A stretch of 64,000 nucleotides of DNA from Rosellinia necatrix (lineage: Eukaryota; Ascomycota; Sordariomycetes; Xylariales; Xylariaceae): contig JAGYVD010000001.1 in assembly GCA_021209875.1 (NCBI GenBank), positions 2,976,001 through 3,040,000 on the forward strand, written 5' to 3'. The position numbers were made by a program, and so were the translations under genes. Under the pieces are notes generated by a model. That model was not told the origin of the DNA, searched no databases, and was given only the letters and a program-made list of their open reading frames with translations. Positions 9,476-21,926 of this stretch are shown piece after piece (position 1 is the stretch's first letter; every line of letters starts with the position of its first letter).

Positions 9476-12400
9476 TTATCGTCTCTGTCGCTTTTCAACC
9501 GGCCCTCCGAATTCCTCGCTTCGGCGCTTCCTATTTCGATGATCTTCACCATTACTGCGAAGCTCTCGTCGGTCCTCCGTCCGTGGTCCACCGCCTCGTC
9601 CACTCCCACCACGCCCGAGTTCTTCGTGCCTGCTATTTCCCCCATCTCCCCTGTGACGTAATTCACGCATGCCATCACGACCATTGCTCATAATATCACC
9701 CCGTGGCGGTAAAGCCTCCCGACCCGTGTTGTGTTCTCGTCCGGATCTACGTACTGACTCCTTCTCCCCTTCTCTTCCGTGGCCAGATCCCGCACCAGAT
9801 TTACGATCTCGATATTCACGGTGTTCCTTCGATCGATGGTCTCTTTCAGGCGTTCGTTCTCGGCTGCCTCGGCGTTGAGAACGAGAAGATCGCTCGCTGT
9901 CATCATGCTCTCTGCGTCCGCGCTCGTGGTCATTTCGGCTGGGCCGCTCCTTGAGGGGAAATGGCTCGGGGCGCTCAGTGGTGGGAGTAGACACCGGCGA
10001 AGCGCCAGTAAGGACTTGGGCATCCGAACCTGCTAGATGGGTCTTTGAACCCTTGGAGCGGACATTTGGTCCCCCCTGGAGAATACTATTAATCCCTGAC
10101 AATTGCCTGCGACTGTTTCGAGAGCGATCGTTGGCAGCTGGCCCAGTCGGGGCTGATATTGGGCTGTTGTCAGCTCCAGGAGGCACGTTGGGAAAAGCCG
10201 TCGGGGGTGGGCGGTGGCTTGATGCAGCACTAGGGGGTGGCCGGTCAGATGTTTGGAGTGGAGGGAGAGCACGTCCACCTTGGTGTGGCATCCCAGCAGG
10301 CGAAGATTGTGGCACTATCTGAGCCATGCGATCTGGATGCACTGATGCTGGAGTTGGCATTGGAGGTGAATATGCCGGTTGCGTAGGTGGCGGGTTTCCG
10401 GCTATGGAAGAACTTAGCTGTCTTAATCTCTCCGGATGCACGTTTGGTGGTGCTGCTGGTGCTGCTGGTGCGGCTGTTGAGACTGATGTAGGACCATGCT
10501 GTATCCCATTCTGGTTACGGCGTTGCCTAGACGACGAAGGACCAGTAGGGGGATGGTGTCTTTCAGGCGATACCGGCCTGTGGGCATCGCCGCCTGGTTG
10601 TCGAGCCTCGGGCCGCGTCTGTGGAATGTGCACGGGGCCACGGGCAGCAATACGACCACGGCCTCGGGGTCCTTCTGGGGGAGCATTGCCCATATCGCCA
10701 ATCGATGGGATCGAACTGAGACGGCCGTACTCAGGATCCTGTAGGTTAAGTCTACCATGTTCGGGCTCGCCACGAGCGGAAGGAACATGACTTTGAAATG
10801 AGGGTGATTCTCTGGGCCGTTCACTCGTAGTTCTGTCGGCCTCATGATCTCCTATTCTACCACCTCTGGGTAGAGTTGCCTGTGATTCGTGCCGCTGATC
10901 GCGGCCTGGGGCCGGGTGCTCTCCGCGGTGCATACGGCGTTCGTCGCGCAAAGGGTCACCGCCATGGGATTCAGAGCGATCCCCTCGTCTCGGAGACCCA
11001 ACTCGTGCCGGGTTACGATCTCGGCTATCCTCTCGACCGGGGCGCCCGTCGTTCAGCCGCGCGGCCCGCGCAGGGTTCATTGCGGGGGGGCGGTCGTCGG
11101 AGCGATCAATAAGCCGGGCGCGTTCAGGATTGACGGTTGGTCCAGCAGGCTCTGATTGCGGCGAGGGCAACATTGGTTTTGTAGGAGTCGAGGCTATATT
11201 TATAACTGGCGGCGCTCCATCTCGTGATCGAGGCAGGTCACGATCCTGTGGACCAGGATCTATCCGCCGTGTACTATCTATGCGATGCGGTGGCCGATCC
11301 CTTTCTGACCTATGTGAATCACGCGGCGGGGGTGGTTCTTGTACTCGACGGTCAGGGGCCTGATAATCTCGTGGCCTAGGCGGACGGGGCTCCTCTGGCA
11401 GCCGAAGAGATCTCGGGTCTCTGACATCTCTCGGGCCAACTTCGCGGGTATCTCGAGTTTCTCTCGGATCTCCGCGATCCCTAACATCCCGATGATCTTT
11501 GACCTCCCTATGATCACGAGAATGGATCGTCTTTATTGTACCAAACTGGTCATGGGTAAAATGGGCTGGAAAAGGTACTTCTGGTCGGCTTGGCAAGCCA
11601 TGCATTCCACTCGGCATGGACGCTAAACCAGACGGACGTCCAGATTCAGACCGTCCACTGGGCGCTGCAACAGAAGAGCTGGGTGCGATTCCTGGCGTTG
11701 AGGATCTGCTAGGCAGGGGCCTTGAATCCATCTTCTGCGGTACGGGTAGCGGACCCTTGTGTTGCGACGATGAAGGGCGGATGGTTGATGCGTCATTTGC
11801 AGCCCCCATTGACTGAGATGCGGCGAGTAAAGTATTTCCGTCGTTGACTTCGCCATCCTCCTCTTCGGTACCCGGCTTCGTTCGTATAGGTGTACTGTAG
11901 CTTTGTGAGAAACTGTAACCCTTTTTTATAGGAATTAGTCGTTTTTTTTTACTCACCCTATAGCCTGCGGCTTAAAATCCTGTGCGCTGGCCCTAAGGAT
12001 TGGGTGGTGAGATGACTTGCCAGTTTCTGTGCTCTTCTTGTCGTCCGTGGTATCACCGCTCTGTTTTGAGTTAAAAATCTGCTAGGTTATGATTCTAGAG
12101 GCACTTACGGTGTTTGGTCGGAATTCCTGAACCATGACCCACTTGGTAGAACGCTTCTTGAGGGCAGATATAGCAGTGTTTGCAGTAACTGCTAAATCTA
12201 CGCGATGACCTTGACCATCTTCGTTATCATTCTTGGTGGCAGATTCACGCTCGGCGATCTTAGCAAGACTCGCGTTCAACTGTCGACCCATGAAGTCCAC
12301 TGCGGGGAAGTATTCGAGACCGGCCTTTAGAATCGTAATGGCATTGCGGATATGCATCCATTCAATGTCCCCTAAGCAAGATTTGAGAGCCGCGAATAGG

Positions 12401-15400
12401 TTCCGATGCCATGTCCAAAGGAGATCACGGAATTCATCGTGTCCCATGAATGCAAGTGGTTTCCCGTTCTCATCTAGAGTAGTTGCAAAACCATGTCTCC
12501 CATGTCCAATAGCTTCTTTCTCATATGCTTCTCGTTTTGCATGCCAGATAGATAATTCTGCAAGCGTAAGCTTGATGAAACGGCCGAGGAATTCAGCTTC
12601 TCGGACTGTCGAGCCGAAGATCATAGACCGTAATCTGTTGACATTGAATAGACGATTGTATAAGTTTGAAAGCTTGAAATTCGGGACACGGTTGGTATGC
12701 AAAAACCGGATTATCCGATGGGAGAAGTCGGCATCTCCAGGTGAAAGGAGGGTTCGGGGGAGCAGGCACTCCTCAATAAATGTATCGACTACCGAATCGG
12801 TCTTGGCGGAAGACTTGAACCATATTGGGCTCTGCTTGATCAGTAGAAGCTTCGTTTTCGTCACCCGTTCTTTGCAGATACTCGCTTCATCAGGCAACTC
12901 TTTAGAAAGACGCTCGATAGCGGCCATCCTTGCTTCTTTCCGATTTGCACCGCTGCGGCTCATATCGCTCCGGTCCCTTTTCAGCTCATCGCGCTCTTTG
13001 TCGAGCTTTGCAAATTCGGCCTTGTAGCTGTCTATCGGAACGTCGAGGTCCCCAGTCTGGAGAGCCCAGAATAGTACAAAAAATTCTGGACTGATCCTAT
13101 TCCATGTGCTTGGCGGGAGTAAAGGCTTAACAGCTTCGATGATGGGGTTGAGAACATCGAGGAAACGATCCGAGGCTTGGCTCTGAACAACCGATGGCGG
13201 TAACTGTTCGGAGGCCGCTTCATTTGGTTCTGCACCATCTACTGCCATATTTTCAGAAGAATCATCACCAGCAATAGGCGCAGAGCCAGCACGGACATCC
13301 ACCAGGGTGTCTCCTTCATTGTCCAGTGCCTGTTTTACAGGTATCTTACCGCCTGAGCCTGTGAGGTAGTGTGTGAGGCTTGCGCGACCAATCAAAAACG
13401 CAAGATTGGCATCGAGACCGAGATTTGTCATGAGGGATGGTATGCTAGGCACCCGTGTATCAAACTCTTCCGGCGATAGGTTGTGACGCAACAACTCCAT
13501 ATACTGTACAAGAGCCTGCTGAGAGTCGTCAACGACAGTTGCCAAGTATTTAATATGCGCCTCGTCGTCCGGCACATGATAAATAGCTGATTGTCGGTAT
13601 TGCGCAATGTTGATAAGAAGTTGTGGGGCTATGTTTGTTTGAAGCAATGCTTTCATGAACCGAGAGGCGCTCTTCTCAGATTCATAACGCTTATCGCCCA
13701 AGCCGGTCAGGGTTTGGCGGCGAAGAAGCTCGCCACCACTCAGGGCGGACAGTTGGCCATCCGTGAAGTCCACATCTGGGACGATGCCGGCCATTGAGGT
13801 GATCAATTCTCGAAGAATTACCAAATCGGTGGAATTCCCGCGAGCCACTTGTTCGTTCACATACTGAAGCACTGTTGTCGAATCTACGTTCTCGTATCGT
13901 CGGAATACCTTGCCGGAAAATTTAGAAAGGGCTTGTAACCACCTGCTCGTGAGAAGCACCGAAGTCTCTTGAGTCCGGCTTCTTTGTTTGCCACCCAAGG
14001 AACTAAGGAGCGACCAGACCAGTACATCGTAGCCCAGCTCCGTAAAGTATTTCGTGCATTCCACAAAAGCTTCAATAAGATTGCTGTAAGCTTCGATCTG
14101 GTCCAATGCGACCTTGCACACGACTCCGGGGGACGATAAAGCAATCTTAGCAAGCTTTTTTGCGGACATAGGAATGTTTTCAAGAGATAGCCGCTTGAGG
14201 GTTGCGAGAGTATCCGATCTAGCGGTTTTAGAGGCTAGTCTCATGGCCTCCAACCGTGATATCGATCCTTCATAGCATTCTGAATAAAGGGTGTATCGAA
14301 CTTGCGTCGGGTAGTTCTTTAGAAGATCCCAGACAGCGACCACAGCATCAACGTTGGCGTTGGTGAGACAAAGCGATGGAACTAGAATCCGCCGCAGCAA
14401 ATCTTGCCAGCGAGAGGCGTTGTGTGGGGACTTATCCTGCGCCAAGCTCTTTACACCAATGCTTGCTAACTTTTTAATAAGTGTAGGATCTCGGCCAATG
14501 TTCACACCTGCAATATTGAGAAAGGTATTACAGAGCGTAAAAATGTCGTCAACGGTCTGGCAGACGGGGACGTTATCGGACCACTCGTCGAGATAGAACC
14601 GATAAAGAATGCCTTTGCTAGTACCGTCTGCGTGTGGCCATCTCAAAACTTTGCTTGGTGAGCCCTCTACCAATCTTAAGTTGCCCTTCGGCATGCCATT
14701 CTGGTCCTGTGCCAGATCCTGTTTTACGGTCGTTGCAACCGGATAAGGGACGCTAATAGGCCGGGAGGCTTCGTAGACTTTGTGGATGGAATGAGCCAGA
14801 ATGCGGTTGATTGCGGGATAGATCTCTTCCGGATATGCCTCAGGGAGCCACGGAAATCGACCAATAATGAAAAGGGCTTCGGGAATGGCACCAACAACGA
14901 GAAGATGTGAAACAAGATCCGCCTTCTGGGCTTCCTTAGGCTCAGGTAGACTAGTTTCGTCTGCCGGGGCCTGACCACTCGTTTCTTGGGCTTTCCCGTC
15001 GGTTTTGGTCGTACTGGTTTCGCGCACTTTAGCGGTTGTCGGGGCCGTGTCATCAGTTAACGCCCCAGCCATAAGAAGCGCATTTGGGGCATTGCCTTGT
15101 CTGGCGCTTCTCTCCTTCTCGGCAAGTTCCTCTTCTCGGCGGCGTTTAAGTGCATCCATATCCTCATCTGCGGGCCATAAATGCGTGTACAAGTCCGCCA
15201 AGGAAATAAATCCGATTTTGATGAGAAAGGCTGCCAGATAATACAGATTAGCCGGTAAAGTTTCACCTCTATCTCTGGCGTCAGAGGTATAAAATCGGAA
15301 CTTGAAACCGAGGAGTTGGGCTGCGACCCGGTTCCCACATGGGGGGAGCGTTTTCGTAGTCTTTGTCCACTCGAAGGTTGATCCATAACTCGGGTCGGAT

Positions 15401-16713
15401 TCCGAGATACTTTCTTGTAAACGCTGAAATTCTGCATCATCGATTCGTCTACCTCCGAGCTCAAAGAATGCATCAAGGTGAATCTCTCGGGCTCTGTCCC
15501 AAAAAGCGATATCACGCTCAAGAGCGCGGTCTTCTAGCTGAACCCGCAAATCTTCAGTATCGACGTCCTCGTTCTCAGGTAAAGCCCAAGTCGGCAACCC
15601 CCCGGCGAATAGCTTCTCCGCGTGTTCGATCTGATTACGTGGCCACCATGAGCTAATCCTAAGTAGTCGAGTGAAGAACATCAAGTTTCGCAACATCGTT
15701 GCAGAGAAGACGTCAATGACCACATCAAGAACGCGACCAACGTCTAAATCAAATGTTCCTATCAAAGCTTTAATACGCTCCCAACTTGCCTGGACGAGGG
15801 CGAAGTCATGGTGGCCTTGGGACTGATATGGTGTTCGATATAATTCTGCTGCAAGTTTTGAATAGCCTTCCGATTCTTCTCTCAGTAAATTATAATTTGC
15901 TTGGCGATAGAGCTGGTTAGTGGCATATTTTATGCCAAGTTTGACGAAATTGTCTCGAATCAAGCCAAGCTGCTGTAGAGCCGGCGCGTCGAGTACTTCG
16001 CGCACAAGCTGTGGTGGCAGTTCGGTGGCGGCGATGAGGTCCCGGAATTGAGAAGTAGATGCTGCATCATTCGAGTCGATGAAGACGGAAATAGTATCCA
16101 GGAAGAGGGTCTGAGCATCGAAAGCAAAATTGGACCCGAGCTCGTTCTGGGTCGGGGGCCCAAGAATCTGCTTCATACAGTCTCCAGCATCGCTCGGAGT
16201 CAGATAGTTGTCAAGGACGGCGCATGTGAACTCTTGGGACATGGTAGAGATTTCTTCGATGTCTTCATCACATCTTGACGTGATTCCGTGCTCAATGACC
16301 AGCTGGCGCCCGCCTTGATGCCAAGTGGCTAGACGAGCCTCCGTCAGGATAACGTAGTTGTAATTTGTCGAGACGGGTGTTCGGGAGGGTTGGACGGGCT
16401 GCTGTAGCGCGGTAACCGGGAGCATAGTTTGGGCCGGGACAGGCGCAGCATGCGAGGACGAACTAGAAGGCCGAGCGACGACGGGTGAAGCGGGAACTCT
16501 ATGGTTGGGTCCAGCTCCAACTTGGGGACCTGAGGAGTCCCGACGATCATTGTTCCGCCTCGTGTTTCTTCCGCCGCCAGGGCCCCGACGATGGTGGGCG
16601 CCATCTTGAAAATCCCGATCGATCTGGGCTAGCCCGGTATCCGATGGGCGATGAGGCGAGGGCCGGTTGCCTGCCTCCGAGACCCGATCGTTGCGCTTTC
16701 GTTTCGGAGGCAT
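9476..16713 (-). CDS. THO2: THO complex subunit 2
   Basis: Largest subunit of the nuclear THO/TREX complex, which couples transcription elongation to mRNP packaging and export and limits R-loops. Three exons (16713-12109, 12060-11957, 11912-9476; introns of 48 and 44 bases) give 2381 residues, the large size expected in filamentous fungi. Residues 1-130 are basic and disordered (MPPKRKRNDRVSEAG, Arg/Gly/Ser-rich). The helical body follows. Near residue 1200 the segment LPPSTWNRISPEFFVLFWALQTGDLDVPID marks the central Tho2 domain, and residues about 1355-1495 (RLRSMIFGSTVREAEFLGRFIKLTLAEL to WMHIRNAITILKAGLEYFP) the C-terminal Tho2 domain. The last 840 residues are low-complexity, rich in Arg, Asp, Ser, Pro and Gly (many DHRDVRD- and ERERD-like stretches), typical of an RNA-binding tail. 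Divergent from MET2. Confidence 0.92.
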
Positions 16714-18080
16714 GATGGATGGAAGGAAAAGACTACGCGAAAAGGTTGGTCATTTGGAATAGGGGTATGCGGAGCATTGGAGGGATGCTGACGTGTGAAG
16801 GTCGTGGGTGGGCGCACGATAGATGGTCGCATCGGCCGAGGGCTCCCTTGACTCAACAAAAGAGATGTCGGGAATGGAATGGGTGGCCGGGGGGAGTCCG
16901 CTGCGGGCTGTCGCTTCAAGTGTTGTTGGCGCCGAGCGGATGATCGACGGGAGCAGGAAGAATTAAAAGACCGGCCAGTTAAGGAGGCGGTGAAATGGCA
17001 AGGTTGAATGAATGCGTGCTCGCATTTACGAAGGCGCGCGGACAAAGAAAGGACGTAGAAGTGGGCTGGCTCTTAAGGTCTGCCAACGACCGTCGTACTT
17101 CCAAATGCACGACCATACGCGTGCACGGCAGCTGCGCTGGAAGGCGATCGCGAGAGACGGGAAAGCAGCTGCTTGCGGGGATGGCTGTTAGATGTGGTTG
17201 TGGTTGTGGATTGCTCTGACGTTGTGCTGGCAGCCGGTGGCCGTTTCCCCAAGCAGAGACTGTCGCGTGTTGAGCAGTCAAATGAGGCTAACCTTGATTA
17301 AACCGCGTGGAGTGAGCCTGGAAACCAATTTGGAGAAGGCAGGCGCAGCCTCATGGAGCTTTGACCAAGAAACAGGTGGCAGCTACGGTATGATCCTGCA
17401 TTGACCCAGCACTAGGCATGTATGTACCCAAGTACCCCGGCATCTCATTTGACGATGGTTGTCGGTGCTTCGGGCCCCACATGTGACTCAATCTGAATTG
17501 GTAATGGGCAGCCCGGCTTCTGATTCGGTCATTGGTTCAAGTTGGCTGCACCCCGAAGGTCGGTCGGTCAATAATTAACTACCTTATGTAAGCCAAAAAA
17601 TTCCCATCCCTTCCTTCCTGTTGTGAGAGCACTGTGCCCTCTTTAGGTAGGTACGTGCGTATGGGTACCCTTAGTTGAATAGCGTGAGCACATACAGAAC
17701 AAGTTTGCATAAACGCATCGACACCTGCAATGCTCAATGCTGGACTTGTCGGGATCCCTTAGCTTAGGTAGGGATTTGAAATCGCCACAGGTACCTCTGG
17801 CATCTAGATAAACAGACACCGGATTCGATATACCAAAACGCTAGACCCGTCTGAAGCCGAAAATACACCGTACTATATCGAATCACATCGCCTCATCGCA
17901 GACAAATGCCGACATGCGGGACACGCCTTCATGTTCATAAGACCCTATGATGCTGCTGCTATAAATTCACCGATTCAGTGCTCAGCATCCGGCACTCCTC
18001 TAAGCAACCTATCAAGCGCGGGCGACGAGAAGACAAGCCATCCAAGCAGACAACCAGCCGAGTATATTTGCATCGCTACG
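16714..18080. promoter_or_regulatory. Divergent intergenic region THO2 / MET2
   Basis: This 1367-base gap separates two genes reading outward, so it must contain both promoters. No gene is seen inside. TAGGTA-type motifs occur near 17645 and 17765. No specific operator could be identified with confidence. Confidence 0.4.
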
Positions 18081-19719
18081 ATGGCATCCCCAGCCAATGG
18101 CAAAAATGGCTCGGTGCCGAAGTATGGTGAGTCGTCCTCATTTTTCGTCAACCCCGGCCAGATCTGACCGATTAAACCCTCATCCGATGGCACACACTGC
18201 AACTTGAACAATAGCTGAGCGGTTTTTTAAGCAACGGCCCAGCAACAGCCAGAGAACCCCTTCGCCTTTTTAATCCCAGACCAACAATTTATTATCATTC
18301 CTAGCTTCACACTCGAGTCGGGTGTTACGTTGCACAATGTGCCCTTAGCATACACGACGCGGGGAAAGCTGTCCGCCGACGGCGATAATGCTATGGTAAT
18401 CTGCCACGCTTTAACCGGCTCAGCGGACGTGAGTGACTGGTGGGGTCCACTCATTGGAGGGCCCGGTCGTGCATTTGACACTTCGAGGTTTTTCGTTGTG
18501 TGTATGAACAGCTTAGGTAGTCCGTATGGCACTGCCAGCCCGGTGACGGCCAAGGGTGGCGACCCCGGGAAGGGCCACTATGGGCCGGAGTTTCCCTTGA
18601 CCACCATACGGGATGATGTCAAGTAAGTGTCCCATCGATCGCTCACCCGTTCAGCTCGAGCCACGGCCAATGCGGCTAATACGACGCAGTCTGCATAAAC
18701 TACTCCTGGACGAGTTAGGTGTGCGTCAGATAGCCGCAGTCGTGGGTGGCTCTATGGGAGGCATGCTGGTTCTCGAATGGGCGTACTTTGGCAAAGACTA
18801 TGTCCGTTGCATAGTACCGATTGCGACATCAAGCCAACATAGCGCGTGGGGCATTAGCTGGGGTGAGGCGCAACGCCAAAGCATATATGCTGACCCGAAA
18901 TATGAGGACGGATATTATTCCTTCTCCGATCCGCCTGCTACCGGCTTGGGGGCTGCTCGAATGGCGGCCCTTCTCACGTACCGAAGTCGGAACTCATTCG
19001 AGGCTCGATTCGGGCGGAACATTCCGGACCCAGCCAGGCGGCAAACGATCCGTGAGACGCCGCGGCCAACCACCCCATCCGAGGCTCATTTCCAGATCCA
19101 TAACGATGGCCATAAAACGAAGAGATCATTGACCAATAACAGCCGAAACAATACGCCGCCTCACGTGTCGGGGTCCGGCGAAGCTGCTGCCAGCTCTTCG
19201 GACCCTCAATTCTCCGGCCCTAGAACAAGCAGCTTAACTGGGGGTGATTCTCTCCCTTCCTCAACGTATTTCTCAGCGCAGTCGTATCTGCGATATCAAG
19301 GAGAGAAGTTCGTGAAGCGATTTGATAGTAACTGTTACATCGCCATCACAAGGAAGCTGGATACACATGACGTATCTCGATACCGTGCCGATAGTATAGC
19401 GGATGCGCTAGACATGATCGAGCAGCCTACGTTAGTCTTGGGGATTGAAAGTGACGGCCTATTCACCTTTGCAGAGCAAGAAGAGCTAGCAAAGCACATC
19501 AAAAATGCCAGGCTAGAGAAGATCGATAGCCAAGAAGGTCACGATGCGTTCTTGTTACAGTTTGAGCAAGTCAACAGATACATCCTCGAGTTTTTGAACG
19601 AAACCCTACCAGACATCATGAGCAAGGGAGGCGAGCAGGTGGAGGCCGCCAGCGTCGGGCAGTTACTGAAGTCGAGTACCTTCGGGGAAGCTGAGGTTGA
19701 CGACATCACTGCATGGTGA
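18081..19719 (+). CDS. MET2: Homoserine O-acetyltransferase
   Basis: Transfers acetyl from acetyl-CoA to homoserine, first committed step of the methionine branch; cytosolic alpha/beta-hydrolase fold. Three exons (18081-18126, 18232-18622, 18690-19719) give 488 residues. Start MASPANGKNGSVPKY is short and split by intron 1, whose acceptor is the TTTTTTAAG at 18224-18231. Core motifs: FTLESGVTLHNVPLAYTTRGKL, CHALTGSADVSDWWGPLIG (oxyanion region), CMNSLGSPYGTASP, TIRDDV joined across intron 2 to NLHKLLLDELG, and VVGGSMGGMLVLEW with the nucleophile Ser near residue 167. The acid Asp (ESDGLF, about 400) and the His (EGHDAF, about 430) complete the triad. A Ser/Thr/Asn/Pro-rich insert of roughly 70 residues separates the lid from the C-terminal core; fungal MET2 proteins often carry such an insert, absent in bacterial MetX. 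Confidence 0.93.
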
Positions 19720-21926
19720 ATGAGAAGGGGATATACTACGTAAGTTATTGCCTAGTGTGGGCAGCATGAGGCGCGGGGTGGAACGCGTAACGGTTTGGTC
19801 TCAACATACCTGAGCTAGGTAGCTTATAACCTATCATCGTCCTAACCCCCACTCACCGACATTGCCTCCCGTGATGAATGGGCAGCTACCTGCTTTGGCC
19901 CCTATGCTGTCGACCACTCATCGGCCTCTCGCACGTTCGATGGCCGTTGTCCGGTTTTCTGGTGTTCTGCGGGTGGCCTAAAGTGGGGATTTTACGACTT
20001 GGCGTGCGTGCAGCAGAGGCAACTTGCGCGCCCAGCTCGACCAGGCGCGGGGTGTTGCTTGCGTTTTCATCGGGTTCTAGAAGATCTGGCACGATGCACA
20101 CGCAACAAGTGCAAACAGGAAGTCACGTGGTAGGCAAAAGGGAAAGATTGTTCTCCGGGCTTTTTTGGAGCACCCTGCAAGCATCGATACCAACCCGAAG
20201 CATCCTGGCGGCACCCATTCCCGTTGCCCCCCCACTGCAGGAACACGGCTACTGCCTACATGCGGCTGACAGTGAGCATAGTGTATATTGCTTTTAAGAG
20301 TTCGCTTTTGGGACAAAACTCGTGTCGTCTGGAGCTGACGACGAGCCTCTGGCGCTGCGACCCAAGCACCAGCCCCAAATCTTATCCACTGTCGCCTTTC
20401 CAAATTGTTCAGCTCGTCGAGCCGTGCATCACGAGAGGCTCTGACCGGGATCGGTCACGTTGCCACGTCCGTTGCTCCCATTGGTCCACTCTTTTTGGGG
20501 CGCTAGAATACCAAGGACGCCATACTCTAGGCCCCCTACCCCTGTGTAATCCCCTGACCCTTGTGCAAACCCCCTGTATAGTCCCCTGTATAGTCCCCCG
20601 TATAACCCCTGGAGCAGCTTCGGTCCCACTTTGTAACCACACAATCGGATCTGAATCCTCTGCGTCCTACCACAAATCTGCACCAGGCTGCCCCTCCATC
20701 GCCCGCGTTCGTCCACGCTACACACCACACACCAGGAACTAAGACAGCTTTCTAGAATCTCGAAAAAGCTTCGAAACACCGCCGATTCTCGACGGGACCA
20801 GGCCTCCTCCGCTGCCTACCGACGTGTTTCGCAACGGCCACAACGCCGAGCTACATGGTTATGTGCTGACCACAGCGTCACACGCTCTCCCTAGTCAGCG
20901 AAAATCTCTCGCTGATCTATGGGACCATATTACTCAGTTCCATGGAGGCATTGAGTCAGCACGAGATGTCCTTCACCGAAAGATATGTCTTGATCCTGCA
21001 CCGTGATACGGTATTTTGGTTGAATGTAGCCCTGCCGATACTACCACATCTCGGCTGGTGGGAGGAGAAATGGGAAGCCGACTTCTCGACCCGTAGTGTG
21101 CCACAGGTCTTTTCGTCCAGCTCGATGCGACGCTGCGTTGGAGTCGGCTATGACGATGTCGACCAATAGCCAAAGGCTGCGGGCTAGTAGAAACGCCCGA
21201 GCCGAGCACGCCCCTCCAGATTAGGAGGAGAATCATTTCGGCGGATTCGGCGCGCGACGGCTAGGACTAACCAACATAGTATGTGACAGCGACCAGGCGG
21301 CGGATGGAGGATAGAATAAATTGGGGGTCACTCAAGCCACCCCGTCCCTCCGGTGCGAGGTTTGGTTGGTCCATCTCATTCTCGCTTGGGATCTCGCAAT
21401 AGCGTGTACCTTGGTCCGACACCATCCGCGCTGCACCCAGTGTAGTGTAGTATGTACATGGTATAGTCTCTGTACATCGCCTTTGTACACTACATAGCTT
21501 ACTTGTATGTGTGCTTATTCCCAGTCTACAGCCTACAGGATCTCCGCCCATCCCGGGGCCTTGGTTTCTTCCAAGACAAGAATGAATGTATTGCTGTTTC
21601 GTTCTTCTTACTCCCACTGCTCTCATCGGGTTTTCAAAGCTGGTCGTCGGGCCTCATCGTCATCATCAGCATACGGGCTACCCTCCTCCCCTCCTAAGTG
21701 TCAACGTGCGAACCCCTCAGCCAGAATACCATACGCACTTCAATTTGGATACAAATTTCCCGGCTGAGGACCCTCTGCCGGACGGGACGCCATGAACACC
21801 GCGTAACAGAATCCAGAGTGTACCTGATACCTTCTATAAGGATATGGCTGCTGCACTTGTGTGACTTCTTCTCTACACAATCTTACTACAGGACCGAACA
21901 ATATCCAGGCAACAAGGACCTCCGCA
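19720..21926. promoter_or_regulatory. Long intergenic region upstream of phosphate transporter
   Basis: Over 2.2 kb without a credible gene. A CACGTG palindrome at 20124-20129 is the core site used by bHLH regulators, including the Pho4/NUC-1 type that controls phosphate transporters. It is far (about 1.8 kb) from the ATG, so the link is weak. Imperfect copies of CCCCTGTATAGT occur near 20572-20605. The open frames here have biased, non-protein-like composition. Confidence 0.35.

Noticed and set aside
20224..20742. Open frame of 172 codons upstream of the phosphate symporter
   Set aside because: Cys/Pro/Ser-biased translation, no domain, no start context, and built partly from a short CCCCTGTATAGT repeat.
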